Shown: piece after piece, positions 1-10,227 of the stretch | Layout of the letters: every line of letters starts with the position of its first letter | Position numbering within the stretch: the stretch's first letter is position 1 | NCBI GenBank assembly: GCA_009667805.1 | Contig: CM019072.1 | Location: 40,541,519 to 40,605,518 of the forward strand | Source of the DNA: Leptobrachium leishanense | Lineage: Eukaryota > Chordata > Amphibia > Anura > Megophryidae | Length of the DNA stretch: 64,000 nucleotides | Direction of reading: 5' to 3' | The notes under the pieces: generated by a model | What the model was told of the DNA's origin: nothing | The model's input: only the letters and a program-made list of their open reading frames with translations | Database searches by the model: none | Position numbers and translations under genes: made by a program

Positions 1-79
1 GGGAGGTTAATTGGCACATCGCACTTATACAGAGCCAATATTTTATTTAGGCTCTGGGCCACGTGAGTGATGATTTATA

Positions 80-83
<4 letters not shown>

Positions 84-114
<31 letters not shown>
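84..114. repeat. (TA)n microsatellite
   Basis: About 31 bp of perfect alternating TA. The rest of 1-611 is A/T-rich with many poly-T runs; 370-600 repeats a loose motif of the type CGTTTTAG..TTTTGTTC. No gene was seen there. Confidence 0.9.
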
Positions 115-118
<4 letters not shown>

Positions 119-611
119 AAAATAAAAGTCCCGATATATAAACCTAATTGCACTATATTGTTTTTTCTCCTCTCCATATATTATCCATTGATGCGAGACC
201 CGGAGAAAGGATTAGCACGGTTTACTCAATAGAAGTATATTTTCCCTACTTTCACATATCCACACCGGTTTTGCACTGATTTGCACAAATTTTATTTGCG
301 TTTTGGAGTAACATTGTGGGATCGTATATACTGTATGGTGTAAAAAAGCCTAGCATCTACATTAATTAAAAAGTGATCTGTTAGGTTTTTTTTTAGTTTT
401 AGACCTTTTGGTTCAGTTTTTTTACGTTTTAGATAATTTTGTTCTTTTTTTTTCTACAGTATGTCAGATCATATGGTTCCGTTTTTTTTCCTTTCAGTTA
501 ATTTCGTTATGAAATTTAGTTTGTTTTTAATAGTTTTGTTCTGGTTTTTCAGCATTTCGTATCACTTGCATTCCGTTTTATTTCGTTTAGGTCTCATAAC
601 GAAATGATTTA

Positions 612-1351
612 GGGCTATATTACATTTTTTGTGCAAAAAGCCTTGCGCAAAGTGAAAATCTTTGCGCCAAGCGTTAAACTTTTGCGCGCGCAAATCACCG
701 CTGGAATTACAAACCTCACAGCTTTTTTCTTCCGCCGATCAATTGCGTGCACAAACAGGACGCGCACAAATACAGGCGCAGTGCCGTCTTACTCAAAAAT
801 ATTTGCGCGCACAGTTTTTTGCACCCATTCAGCCAATCAAAATGAAGAAACACAGCTATCAAACGCAACTGAATTGCATCTGCCAGAGGCATCGGAGATG
901 GGTTCTGCGTCTATGATGCAAAATGAGCACATATGCTACAGTAATAATACAAACACACCTGCCATCATCCATTATATTGTTGCTGCATTCCTTTTTATGG
1001 GCTGGTGTTTTTTTTTTGGGTTAGCCAGGTTGTTCAGATATGCCGTTACCATCAGCTTTTAGGAGTTGCTAAAATTATGAGCGCAAAGGCTATGCGGTAA
1101 TTACCGCAAATAGACTGTAATACCATCCTCGTACCAGCGCACATTCGCATTTGCGCTCACAATGTTAAGTATAGGACGCCCACATTACAGTAAGCTCGCG
1201 CAGGGTTCGCGCAGGTTCACCCGCGGTAGACGATTGCATGGTTGTTGCGCTGACTATGTAATACGGGATTCCGCGCAAATGGTTTTACCCCCTCGTGTTA
1301 ATGTTTATTTGCGCCGGCGCAAACATTTGCGCGAAGATTGTAATTTAGCCC
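612..1351. mobile_element. PIF/Harbinger-like MITE, 740 bp
   Basis: It begins GGGCTATATTACA and ends with the inverse of GGGCTAAATTACA, flanked on both sides by TTA (609-611 and 1352-1354). A 3-bp TTA duplication is typical of PIF/Harbinger elements. The interior is rich in TTGCGC words and has no coding capacity; the ORFs in it are not credible. A segment near 1161-1200 (ATGTTAAGTATAGGACG, then CAGTAAGCTCGC) is shared with the MITE at 62532-63617, so both appear to be one family. Confidence 0.75.
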
Positions 1352-1399
1352 TTAGTTTGTGCTCAAAACTTTGATTCGGGATTTCGTGATTTCGGGTGG

Positions 1400-1482
1400 C
1401 CGATATTTCGTTTTGGAAATGCTTCCGAAAGAATGAAAATGGTCAAAATTCAATTCGGAACGAAATGAATTGCACATCCCTA
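1400..1482. mobile_element. Right end of a hAT-like MITE (TGCACATCCCTA end)
   Basis: The end ATTGCACATCCCTA matches the terminus of the complete element at 35002-35507. The matching left end was not found, so this is a fragment or has an eroded partner. The element at 612-1351 may be nested in it. Confidence 0.45.
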
Positions 1483-1601
1483 CTGCTAATGTGCTATTCC
1501 TGTCTGTTAAGGAGCTACAGAATTTTGATTAGTATTTAATGGATTCTCATCCCCTAATGTATAAAGTGTACTCTATTGTTTGTGTCATTTTACCACCACT
1601 C

Positions 1602-2614
1602 CAGGGGTCAAGTCCTAAAAAATAAAGGGCGCTATTCCTTAGTGAACGCTAATGGTTGAGATTGGATGAGTAAAGGTTACAGCTAGGATAAGTGACTTTA
1701 ACGCATAAAACACGTAGTGCATTGCTGATTGCACTAGCTTCCTCGTGTTTACTGTACTTTGTAAATCCTATACTTAACATGGGGAGCACAATCATTGATA
1801 AGTAAGGTATTACAAAGTGCTTTGCTAATTACCGCAGGGATGCGCAAGCCACAATTTTAACAAGCTAACAGCTTGTGCTAACTGATTCTGCTTTTGCAAA
1901 ATCATTTAGCACACCTAAAACCCCTCCCAATAAATCTCATACTCACCTCTCATCCCGCGGCAAGAAAGGTGGCCCATTACACCTCTTCTTGTGCCCTGGA
2001 GCAGAGTGAGACTGGGAAGAAATAGTTCTGAGTCTCCCTCTGAGATCACTCCACGGCGCTGCTTGGTCTTGTGAGAGCGAGATCGTGCAGGGGTCGTGCC
2101 CCAAAAGCGCAAACCTCTGTGGAGTCCTATGGACTCCTGGAGGTGGTACACACAGCGGCATGGAAGCGCTACCGCGTGTATCCCAGCGGTTAGTGCTGCG
2201 TTTCGTTGAAAAGTGCCAAGGTAGCACCTGTCCCGGAATCTCACACTAAGATAGGGACGCTATGGGACAATGTGCAGGCACAGATTTTCCCCATTAGCAT
2301 CCTCATTTTAACGCAAAGATGGGAATAAGGCCCAGAGTGTGGAAACTCGCCAAGAGATCTATTCCCCAATTTAGCAATTATCACCACGCACTTAACACAG
2401 ACACTCAGACCTGATATATTTATGTATATATTTAGATTTTACCAAAAATATGTTAAAATCTATATTTATTGTGCCTTAACAGAGAAAGGTATGATTGAAG
2501 TTGAACCCCAGAATACAAGATTTATAGTGTATAGGTCCTAAAGGAACTTTGTTTCCTCTGCAAAAAAAGTGGAGCTACTGTGTTCCCAAGTGTTCCGCCT
2601 GGACTTGACCCCTG
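1602..2614. mobile_element. Probable degenerate hAT-like element
   Basis: It starts CAGGGGTCAAGTCC and ends with the exact inverse GGACTTGACCCCTG. These are the same kind of termini as the neighbour at 2835-4432. The 8-bp flanks (CACCACTC and TTTCCCAT) do not match, so one pair of ends may not belong together. Inside, 1836-2200 resembles 23988-24250, the start of another hAT-type element (shared phrases such as CTTTTGCA..AT..TTAGCAC and CCCAATAAATC). The part from about 1626 resembles the MITEs at 612 and 62532. Confidence 0.5.
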
Positions 2615-3117
2615 TTTCCCATATAAACTGGACTTTATCTTAAATATAATCTTATTATTCTTCCTTGTCGAGTGTTTGGGGGGAGCTCCCAGAAGTTATA
2701 CAGTACTCCCTCAAGTTCTGGCTGAGGGCTATGAAGGAGGGAAAGCTGCTGCAGTGCAGATCTGCTTGTCTGCAGAGACGGTACAGACACTGAACAGGTT
2801 CAGGTCTGGTCCTCACGCCAGAGACCAGTCAAGCCAGGGGTCAAGTCCTGGGAAAAAAAGTGAGGGACCTCACCCACGAATTCCACAACCCCCATTACCT
2901 GAAGAAAATATATATATATCACGAGTAAAGCAGTGCGTGGTGATACCATTTTTATTGGGTTAACTTTACATTTAAAAGACAAGCTTTCAAGAGTGTAAAC
3001 TGGAAACTATACTGATCAGTGAAAGGTATCACTACGTACAGGTATACTTGTGATTGTGGCAACTGGACTAACGCATTATATATATATATATATCCATATC
3101 CAGGCACAGACCCCCCC

Positions 3118-3650
3118 CCAGAATAATATACACAACACTGTGCCCCCAGAATAATATACACAGCACTGGACCCCCAGAATAACATACACAGCACTGAGCC
3201 CCCAGAATAATATACACAGCGCTGAACCCCCAGAATAACATACACAGCGCTGAGCCCCCAGAATAATATACACAGCACTGAGCCCCAATAATAATATACA
3301 CAACACTGAGCCCCCAGAATAACATACACAGCACTGAACCCCCAGAATAACATACACAGCACTGAGCCCCAGAATAATATACACAGCACTGAGCCCCAAG
3401 AATAATATACACAACACTGAACCCCCAGAATAACATACACAGCACTGAACCCCCAGAATAACATACACAGCACTGAGCCCCCAGAATAATATACACAGCA
3501 CTGAGCCTCCAGGATAATATACACAGCACTGAGCCTCAAGAATAACATAACATGCACAGCACTGAGCCCCCATAATAATATACACAGCACTGAACCCCAA
3601 GAATAATATGCACAGCACTGAGCCCCCCGAATAATATGCACAGCACTGGT
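3118..3650. repeat. Minisatellite, about 29-bp unit
   Basis: About 18 imperfect copies of CAGAATAATATACACAGCAC plus TGAGCCCCC. Units differ by ATAC/ATGC and AATAAT/AATAAC changes and small indels. It lies inside the hAT element at 2835-4432. Confidence 0.9.
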
Positions 3651-4142
3651 TATATGGATATATTTTCCCCAGTTCACATGGATATAATTGCCCCCAGTTC
3701 ACATGGATATAATTGCCCCCAGCTCATATGGGTATATATTGCCCCAGCTCTCATGGATAATGCCCCAGGTCTCATGGATATGCCCCCAGGTCTCATGGAG
3801 AATGCCCCCGGCTCTCATGGATATGCCCACCAGGTCTCATGGATATGCCCCCAGGTGTCATGGATATGCCCCCCAGCTCTCATGGATATTGCCCCCAGGT
3901 CTCATGGATATTGCCCCCAGGTCTCATGGATACTGCCCCCAGGTCTCATGGATTTGCCCCCCCAGGTCTCATGGATATGCCCCCAGGTCTCATGGATATT
4001 GCCCTCAGGTCTCATGGATACTGCCCCCAGGTGTCGTGGATATGCCCCCCAGCTCTCATGGATACTGCCCCCAGGTCTCATGGATATTGCCCCCAGGTCT
4101 CATGGATACTGCCCCCAGGTCTCATGGATATGCCCCCAGCCC
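3650..4142. repeat. Minisatellite, about 21-bp unit
   Basis: More than 20 copies of CAGGTCTCATGGATATGCCC with variable C-runs. It abuts the previous array. Its inverse resembles the GAGCTGGGGGCAATATATCC unit of the arrays at 25152-27690, so the two loci are probably related. Confidence 0.9.
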
Positions 4143-4179
4143 AGCTCACCTCTGCTGCTCCTCTGCTGCTCCTGCCGCA

Positions 4180-4328
4180 CATTGCCGGCGGCCGCGTGCT
4201 TCCTGCTTCAGCGGCCGCTGACAGGAAGTGCAGCCGCTCGCCTGGGATCTATGAAACAGCCAGGCGAGCGGCTCCACTTCCGGTCACCGGCCGTTCTAAT
4301 AGGAAGCACGCAATGTGCGGCGGCCGCC
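4180..4328. repeat. GC-rich imperfect palindrome
   Basis: Arms such as GTGCAGCCGCTCGCCTGG and the inverse CCAGGCGAGCGGCTCCAC surround a short centre near 4250. Outer parts (GCGGCCGC, GTGCTTCCT) also pair. It resembles the larger palindrome at 24922-25146. Confidence 0.8.
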
Positions 4329-4807
4329 TGCTAAAGCGTTCGGGCTCGGGCCACAGCGGGAGCACTGCGTTCCCGCTGTGGGAGAAGTGTGGGAACGCCG
4401 TTCCCGCGCGTTCCTGCTCGACTCGAGCCTTGAGTCAAGCCCAGCTGCTGTTACAGAGCCAATATGATTATCAGCTCCAGCTATCTTAATAGCATGAGGG
4501 GAATAGGGCCCTTGGAGTCACAAAAAGAGCCACCCTAACGAGTAAACCAGACTTATCAATAGAAGACGTGCAGGATTTTTCATAAGCCCCATTGTTTAAT
4601 TGATTTTAATGTTTAAAATGACAATGTTACACCTATATCCAACCCTAATTAAAGGCTTAATAGAAAGTTATTTCTAAGCAAAATATAGAATTAGAAGAGA
4701 ACAACAGGGGGCATGGCTAGCTGCTGAGCTAAATGGTCGCATGGTGGTGCAGATCCTTGCGAAAATTACCCATCTCTCCTGCCTTTCCTGCGCTGTTTAC
4801 ACCCTTA

Positions 4808-5366
4808 AGGGAGGCGGCACACAAGCATACTGTACTGCGTCCGTTACGGACACACTTTATCACGGAAGATAGTGCGTACTGTGTAAAGTGTGTCCGTAAC
4901 GTCTGATGTCTTCACACCCTAGGAAAATACATTGCGGCGTTGTTTCTGCATCCGTTTAGCTTTTTCACGTCCATGTTATTTTTGCGTCCGTGGCTTTATG
5001 CTTTGCCTGTCTGTGAACAAGTGCGCAGGTGCTTTGTGTGGTGTGTTTAATTGACTCCTTTATAAAGCTACGACGGACGTCAAACAGTACGGTAAAACAG
5101 GCGCAAAATGTTTGCTCATGCGCGACGGGCACTGGCTGCGACGGGCACCAGTAAGTGCGTGCGCACGGGCGTGCGTAGCATGCGTCCGCCTCAAGATCCT
5201 CCCCGTTGATGCGCTAGGATGCACGTTGACGGTGCTGCAAAGCGCGATTCTCCATAGGAGGATCGCGCTTTGCAGCGCTGAGGGGGGCAGGCGGGCATCG
5301 AGTGGAAGGCACGTCCACTCTCACGGACGTTCCTTCCACTCTGAGTGCGCTCGTGTGCACCCGGCC
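4808..5366. mobile_element. PIF/Harbinger-like MITE A
   Basis: Flanked by TTA at 4805-4807 and 5367-5369. The ends AGGGAGGCGGCACACAAGC and inverse GGCCGGGTGCACACGAGC pair imperfectly. Inside are two perfect hairpins: a 17-bp one around 4855-4910 (GTTACGGACACACTTTA and its inverse) and a 15-bp one at 5233-5275 (GCTGCAAAGCGCGAT and its inverse). No coding sequence. Confidence 0.65.
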
Positions 5367-5369
5367 TTA

Positions 5370-5820
5370 GGCCCGTGACAGACGAACGCAGTGATCACGT
5401 CCGTGTTGCCGCACATTTTAACGTCCGTCATAGCATAAAATTATGATCAATAGAGACCCACACACGAAGTACGTCCTCACAGAAATGCGGACGCACAACG
5501 CACGTGGCACCGGAAGCAATTTAGGCAAGAATGTCAAACCGCTATTAAGGTGCACAGAGTGTGCCACATCCGCGTTGCTTTGTGTGTGAGTGATGGAACG
5601 TAGTCAGACAGACTGCATTTTTGACGTCCAGCATTTTTGAATGTCATGTATCAATTTTTTTCCTTTTACATATTAATTTTATTTCCCATCTACATCAGTC
5701 AAAAAAAAACGTCAGTCAAAAAAAACGGACCGTGTGGTGTCTACAGTATCATCAGTCAGAAAGTACGTCAGTTGTGCACGGACACACAGTGTGCTCCGAA
5801 TGCATCGTCTGACATTAGCC
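5370..5820. mobile_element. PIF/Harbinger-like MITE B
   Basis: Flanked by TTA at 5367-5369 and 5821-5823, the first shared with MITE A. The ends GGCCCGTGACAGACGAACGC and inverse GGCTAATGTCAGACGATGC pair with one gap. It is adjacent to MITE A with only the TTA between, so one of them used the duplicated TTA of the other as its target. Confidence 0.65.
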
Positions 5821-5993
5821 TTAGGTGTGCGACTGGTGCAGGACCTGCCCTGCTGCTAACTGGACCTGTCTGAGCCCTCTCACGGCCTCTTCTGCTGCGC
5901 TTGGCTAGGCCTTGGGTCTGGTCCCGGAGATGAACGTGGTCATCTTACCCTTGAGGCCTACATTCCCCCGGATGCTCCCGCTGCTCCTCAGCT

Positions 5994-6919
5994 ATGGGTA
6001 AGCAGGACAAACGGCTTGGGGCTGTGGAGTCATCGCGCCTACCTATACAACCGCCTTTCCCTGAGCAGTTCGAGAGAACTGGTGCCTCTACTCGTCCCCC
6101 GGTGCCCGCGGGGACGGGCGGCGATCCAGGCCCTGCTTTATCCCCTGTGCCTGTGCAGCCGGTGGTGTCGATTCACTCGGAGGATCTTCCGGCCACTAAA
6201 AGAGACATCTGCATGTTCCTGGATGAAGCACTTTCCTCCTGGGCCCTGGAGATTGCTGAGGTGCGCTCAGATTTGGTGTCCCTCCACACGGAGGTCACGG
6301 TGCTGGGCATCATTCCAGCCAATTGCAGTAGTCGCAGGCTGCCTCCGCTTTGCATGTCGCTGAACTCCAGGCCCTGGTTTTTGGATTACAGAGTGCTGTC
6401 CTAACCATGGAAACCCGCCACCATCGCCGGAACCTGAAACTGAGGGGCTTCCCGGACACCATACCAGACGCAGCACTCCTGCATTATGTTACCCGGTTTG
6501 TGCTGCCGATTCTGACCCTACCTGCAGGATGTCCAGACCCGGTGCTGTCGGTGATTCGGGTGAGGAAGGTCGACACACAGAGATGTTATTGTGGTTTTTG
6601 GGGACATTGCTTCTTGGGAGCGTTTGTTGGAGGTGACGATCCGGGCCCCCCCATCTGCTTTGAGGGTGCTGAACTTTCGGTTTACCGCAACTTGCCGTTT
6701 TTGGCTGTGGCAGCCAGGCGGCAATTTGAGCCCATAACGGCGACACTTCGGTCCAATGCGGTCTGTTACCACTGTGGAGTATTGGGGTCCCTGCTGATCC
6801 ACCATGGCTCGAAGACCTTAACGGGGACAACTGCTGAGGAGGCCCGGGCACACCTCGGAATCTTGCTGGGCTCAGTATGTACTGCAGTCGATTTACCGGC
6901 TCCAACAACGAGGCCTTGA
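5994..6919 (+). pseudogene. L1-type ORF1 pseudogene
   Basis: It opens with MGKQDKRL and encodes a short coiled-coil-like stretch (EIAEVRSDLVSLHTEV), then the junction ETRHHRRNLKLRGFPD that begins the RNA-binding (RRM-like) domain of L1 ORF1 proteins. A C-terminal-domain-like part follows (YRNLPFLAVAARRQFEPIT). The frame shifts near 6310 and twice between 6570 and 6650, so it is dead. It resembles the ORF1 at 10228-11307 over this whole region. Such proteins bind LINE RNA in cytoplasmic particles. Confidence 0.75.
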
Positions 6920-7526
6920 GTCTCAGCATTACTCGCTGGACAGGGGACATCTCGCTTTTTCTTTTCCACCACGTTATATTAGGGATTCCCCTGCTTGGGG
7001 TGAATTTTTGTTCTAGTGTCTCTGCACTGTTTAGACCTGGGTGTGTTTACCCCCCCACTTTTTTTGGGGGGATTTATCGTAAGGTTTCACCAGGGGCGAG
7101 CCGTGGGACAGACACCTAGGCTCTGTTACCTTGGCCCTCCGGTGCCCTGTGTTTCCTACCGGCCCTCTGCTCCCCTGCGGGGTTCCAGGGGTGTGCCGCG
7201 GTGTACCAATTCTCTTAGGGGCTACCTTTCCCACTTACTATGCTTTGTTGGATGCCTTCCCCTTTTTTTTCTCTCCCTCTTCTGCCCCTCTCCCCTTTTC
7301 TTGTTCTGTACCTGGTGGCCCCCTGCATTGTTTTTGTCTTTGTACTGTTTATGACTGTCGCCTTGGTTGTACCACTTGCTTCTTTTTGATATGATTGCTT
7401 GTTTGACGGCGCAGTCCCTTGTGGCTTTCTTGCCCTGGCCCTGCGTGGCCTGTATGTATACCTGCCTTTTTGCTACTGTGTTTGATGTGCCTAATCGTAA
7501 ATAAAGAATTTTAAAAAAAAAAAAAA
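6920..7526 (+). other. 3' UTR and poly-A of ORF1-only L1
   Basis: Pyrimidine-rich on the sense strand (C/T runs around 7255-7310), with AATAAA at about 7500 and poly-A to 7526. No ORF2 motifs (GDFN, YADD) are seen. Confidence 0.7.
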
Positions 7527-7537
7527 AGAAGAGAACA

Positions 7538-8104
7538 TCATGTCACAATACATAAATGGTCATTTAGGTTTTATTCAGCCATAATAGACTCAGTTTAAAA
7601 ATTGTATTAAACGCTAAATGTCTTCTGTCCTGCAGGCCGGCCTCCATTCGTTTCTCCCAAATCTTGATATCTAGGAAGGCCTCAACTGCTCCAGCTCCAG
7701 GCAAATTGAATTTACCTGAAAAGAGTAGAGTTGTCAGTCTGCCGTTGACCCGTTACCTCATGGGCCTCTCGTTTGCCTCACAGGAGGCCCGCTGACGCCG
7801 GCCATGGGTTCCTCCAGTGTTGCACGTTTCCCACAGCCTCCTCTTCTCAACTGACAGCCATTTCCACCATGTGGCTTTCCCCTGCACCCCTGTGCAACTG
7901 CGGGATCCCCGGTGTCCGACATGCTTCCTCCAAGATGGCGACTTCAAGCAATACGCCGGAGTCACGGCCAATCCACTCGTATGCCTACCATTGACCTCCA
8001 GTTTCACTTATTGACCTTGTATGCATGCTGCCTTCCTTCGACCTCAGCTTCGTTTATTGGCCTCGTATGACTGCCACCTGCCCTCGACCTCCAGCTTCAT
8101 TTAT
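7538..8104. repeat. Gene-free stretch ending in a ~48-bp tandem repeat
   Basis: 7538-7990 holds nothing recognised. From 7991, near-copies of a 48-bp unit (GACCTC.AGCTTC.TTTATTG plus CCTCGTATG) follow. The third unit is split by the gypsy element and resumes at 23914 (TTTATTGACCTCATATGCC), which reconstructs the empty site. Confidence 0.75.
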
Positions 8105-8134
8105 TGTAATGCAGGGTTTGGATCCCCTGTGAAG

Positions 8135-8337
8135 TTACATAGTTACATAGTTATATAGGCTGAAAAAAGACATGCGTCCATCGGGTTCAGCCTCTCCCAC
8201 ATAACCTACTGCTGTTGATCCAAAAGAAGGCAAAAAACCCAGTCTGAATGCTTGCCAATATGCAACATACTGGGAAAAAATTCCTTCTTGACCCCAGAAT
8301 GGCAGTCAGATTTCTCCTTGGATCAAGAAGCTTTGTG
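8135..8337 (-). mobile_element. 5'-truncated CR1-like LINE tail
   Basis: It interrupts the LTR, whose other copy reads straight through (GTGAAGTGTGTGTATGG). Its sense strand is minus and ends in the octamer repeat TATGTAAC. The same sequence closes the longer CR1 copy at 45243-45855. An octamer tail and absence of a clear target duplication fit CR1. Confidence 0.75.
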
Positions 8338-8524
8338 TGTGTGTATGGAACCCAATGGCAAGCTATGGATAAGGAAATCAGGAGGCGATGGAGAGTAAAG
8401 TAATCTTTTAGTGAACCATAAATAGTAGTTGAAGTCCAGAAAATAATACAGTCAATAAGGTTGGAGTGAAATTCGTAAAACAAAGTCCCAGGAAGAACAA
8501 CGGATAATAACGAGGATGATGGCG

Positions 8525-8890
8525 TGGTCGATGGTACAATCCGGGTCGAAGAGTGTAGTAGGTGGCACAATCCGGGTCGAAGGTTGAAGAAGGCAGCGTA
8601 GTCGGTGGCACAATCCGGGTCGAAGGGTTGAAGAAGGTGGCGTAGTCGTTGGCACAATCCGGGTCGAAGGGTTGAAGAAGGCAGCGTAGTCGGTGGCACA
8701 ATCTGGGTCGAAGGTTGAAGAAGGCAGCGTAGTCGGTGGCACAATCCGGGTCGAAAGGTTGAAGAAGGTGGCGTAGTCGGTGGCACAATCCGGGTCGAAG
8801 GGTTGAAGAAGGCAGCGTAGTCGGTGGCACAATCCGGGTCGAAGGGTTGAAGAGGGCAGCGTAATCGTGGCACAATCCGGGTCGAAGGGT
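8525..8890. repeat. LTR-internal tandem repeat, nine ~42-bp units
   Basis: Nine copies of a unit centred on GGCACAATCCGGGTCGAAGG. The same block in the other LTR (23155-23440) has seven. Units alternate GCAGCG and GTGGCG variants, and one copy in each LTR has ATCTGGG, which allows alignment. Confidence 0.9.
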
Positions 8891-9404
8891 CAGAAGATAC
8901 GTGATCAAGGAATACGAGGAACTCTAGGAAAACGGAGGCGGAAGGCACAGTAGAACCTGGATAATGTGCTGGGAAGGAAGGCGGATTTAAATAGGGTTCA
9001 TGGGATCATGAGAATATCTCTCACCTGGTTCTCGTAGGTGGAGTTGAGGTACCTGGATCTTTGATAGGTCAATGGGAGGCATTCGAGGATCTCCAGAGCA
9101 GGTGTACCGCAGTACCCTTAATCGGCCAGCCGAGGGCGCCAGAGTACCTGATTTTACAGTACATAGGAGGGTCTGTTCTCGCGCGTGCGCACATTCCTTT
9201 ACAGGGCTTGGATCCAGCCGTCGGCGTGGGGCGTCTCCTGGCTCTTCCTCTCCATCCTGCGGACCCGGAACAACGCGCCACGAGGGACCTCGGGTGAGTA
9301 GGGAACCTCTCCCAGCATGGCGGTGTGGGCCGGGGGAAGGCCGCGGAGCAGGGCATGACAGGACCCCCCACCAAGGCGCGACCCCCGGGTGCGCCTCACT
9401 GACG

Positions 9405-10010
9405 GGTTGGAGGGGTAACGAAGATGAAAGGCACGAACCTTAGCTGGAGCATGAATATTGGTGCCAGGTTCCCAGGAGCGATCTTCCGGACCGTAACCTT
9501 TCCAGTGGACCAGGTATTCCAACTTGCCATAACGTAGTCGGGAATCCAGGATCCTTGAGACCTCGTATTCCTCTTCTCCGGACACCGACACGGGAGTGAT
9601 CGGGTCGGCGTGTCGTCCAGGAAAAGGATTGTCACGCCAAGGCTTTAGGAGGGAGACATGGAAAACAGGGTGAATCCTGTAGGAGGAAGGAAGGGTTAAA
9701 TGGGCTGCCACCGGATTGACCATTTTGAGGACCTGGAACGGGCCGATGAAGCGAGGCCCCAGTTTCTTAGACGGGCAGTCTAGTCGGAGATGAGCAGTGG
9801 ACAGCAACACCTTGTCTCCGGGTGCGTATCGCGGAGCGGGTCTTCGGTTACGGTCTGCATACCTTTTTTGGGTGTCTTGAGCCTGTTGTAATTGATGGCG
9901 TAATGTTCGTAGTTGGAGGCGTAAGGGTCTTAGACGGTTTGCCACTTCAGGAACCGGAGTGTTCAGAGGTATGTAGGGTAGAATATCGGGGTGGTATCCG
10001 TAGTTGGCAT
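9405..10010 (-). pseudogene. Gypsy integrase C-terminus and chromodomain
   Basis: Sense translation begins SPFYANYGYHPDILPY, the end of the integrase core. It continues through the GPY/F-like region (KLGPRFIGPFQVLKMV) and ends in a chromodomain (YEVSRILDSR, LEYLVHWKGYG, SWEPGTNI). Chromodomains steer chromoviruses to chromatin marks. The frame is open here and reads on through the polypurine tract into the LTR without a stop at the usual place. Upstream it is cut by the ORF1-only L1 at 10027. Confidence 0.85.
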
Positions 10011-10227
10011 AAAAAGGAGAAAGACGATTATACTGTCGACTGAGCATGGGGAAGAAGTTGAAAACACTTCCACAGCGCAGGTTGGTGGACACCAGACAGG
10101 CGGACATTAGAGATTCACTGAATTATAGACGCTCTGCAACAGTTATACCCCCCTCTTCCCTCCTGCCCATGGGGTATGACTCCTCTGAGGAGGAAGACTG
10201 CCCCTGGCACAACGGACGGGGGCCCGA

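Larger units (their letters stand above)
2835..4432. mobile_element. Non-autonomous hAT element carrying minisatellites and a palindrome
   Basis: The left end is CAGGGGTCAAGTC and the right end reads inversely CAAGGCTCGAGTC, 10 of 13 matching. Both sides are flanked by the identical 8-bp AGTCAAGC (2827-2834 and 4433-4440), the hAT signature. The 1598-bp interior has no transposase. It consists of about 270 bp of unique sequence, two adjacent minisatellites (3118-3650 and 3650-4142) and a GC-rich imperfect palindrome (4180-4328). The long ORFs across it on both strands are by-products of tandem repeats. Confidence 0.8.
4704..7526 (+). mobile_element. ORF1-only L1 element (half-L1 type), nested MITEs
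   Basis: The element starts CAGGGGGCATGGC, resembling the first bases of the full-length L1 at 13582. It ends with AATAAAGAATTTT and a poly-A tail. It is flanked by an 11-bp duplication AGAAGAGAACA (4693-4703 and 7527-7537). After removing two inserted MITEs it is about 1.8 kb: 5' leader, L1-type ORF1 and a 3' UTR of about 600 bp. There is no trace of an ORF2, so it must have been moved by another element's reverse transcriptase. Confidence 0.8.
8105..9360 (-). repeat. Gypsy 3' LTR with VNTR and CR1 insertion
   Basis: Nearly identical to 22928-23913 except for an inserted CR1 tail (about 8135-8337) and a tandem-repeat block with nine copies instead of seven. Its inner end is ...GGGCATGACA at 9360. 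The long minus-strand ORFs here come from the repeat block. Confidence 0.9.

Noticed and set aside
1602..2614. Complete hAT element with 14-bp perfect termini
   Set aside because: Kept only as probable: the 8-bp flanks differ, so the two ends may come from different insertions.
2952..4489. Several long overlapping ORFs on both strands (up to 241 codons, Cys/Tyr-rich or His/Gly/Tyr-rich)
   Set aside because: They run through 29-bp and 21-bp minisatellites in several frames at once, so they are produced by the repeat, not by selection on a protein.
8187..8948. 253-codon minus-strand ORF rich in DPDCATDY-type repeats
   Set aside because: It follows the 42-bp LTR repeat in three frames; the same happens at 23028-23494.
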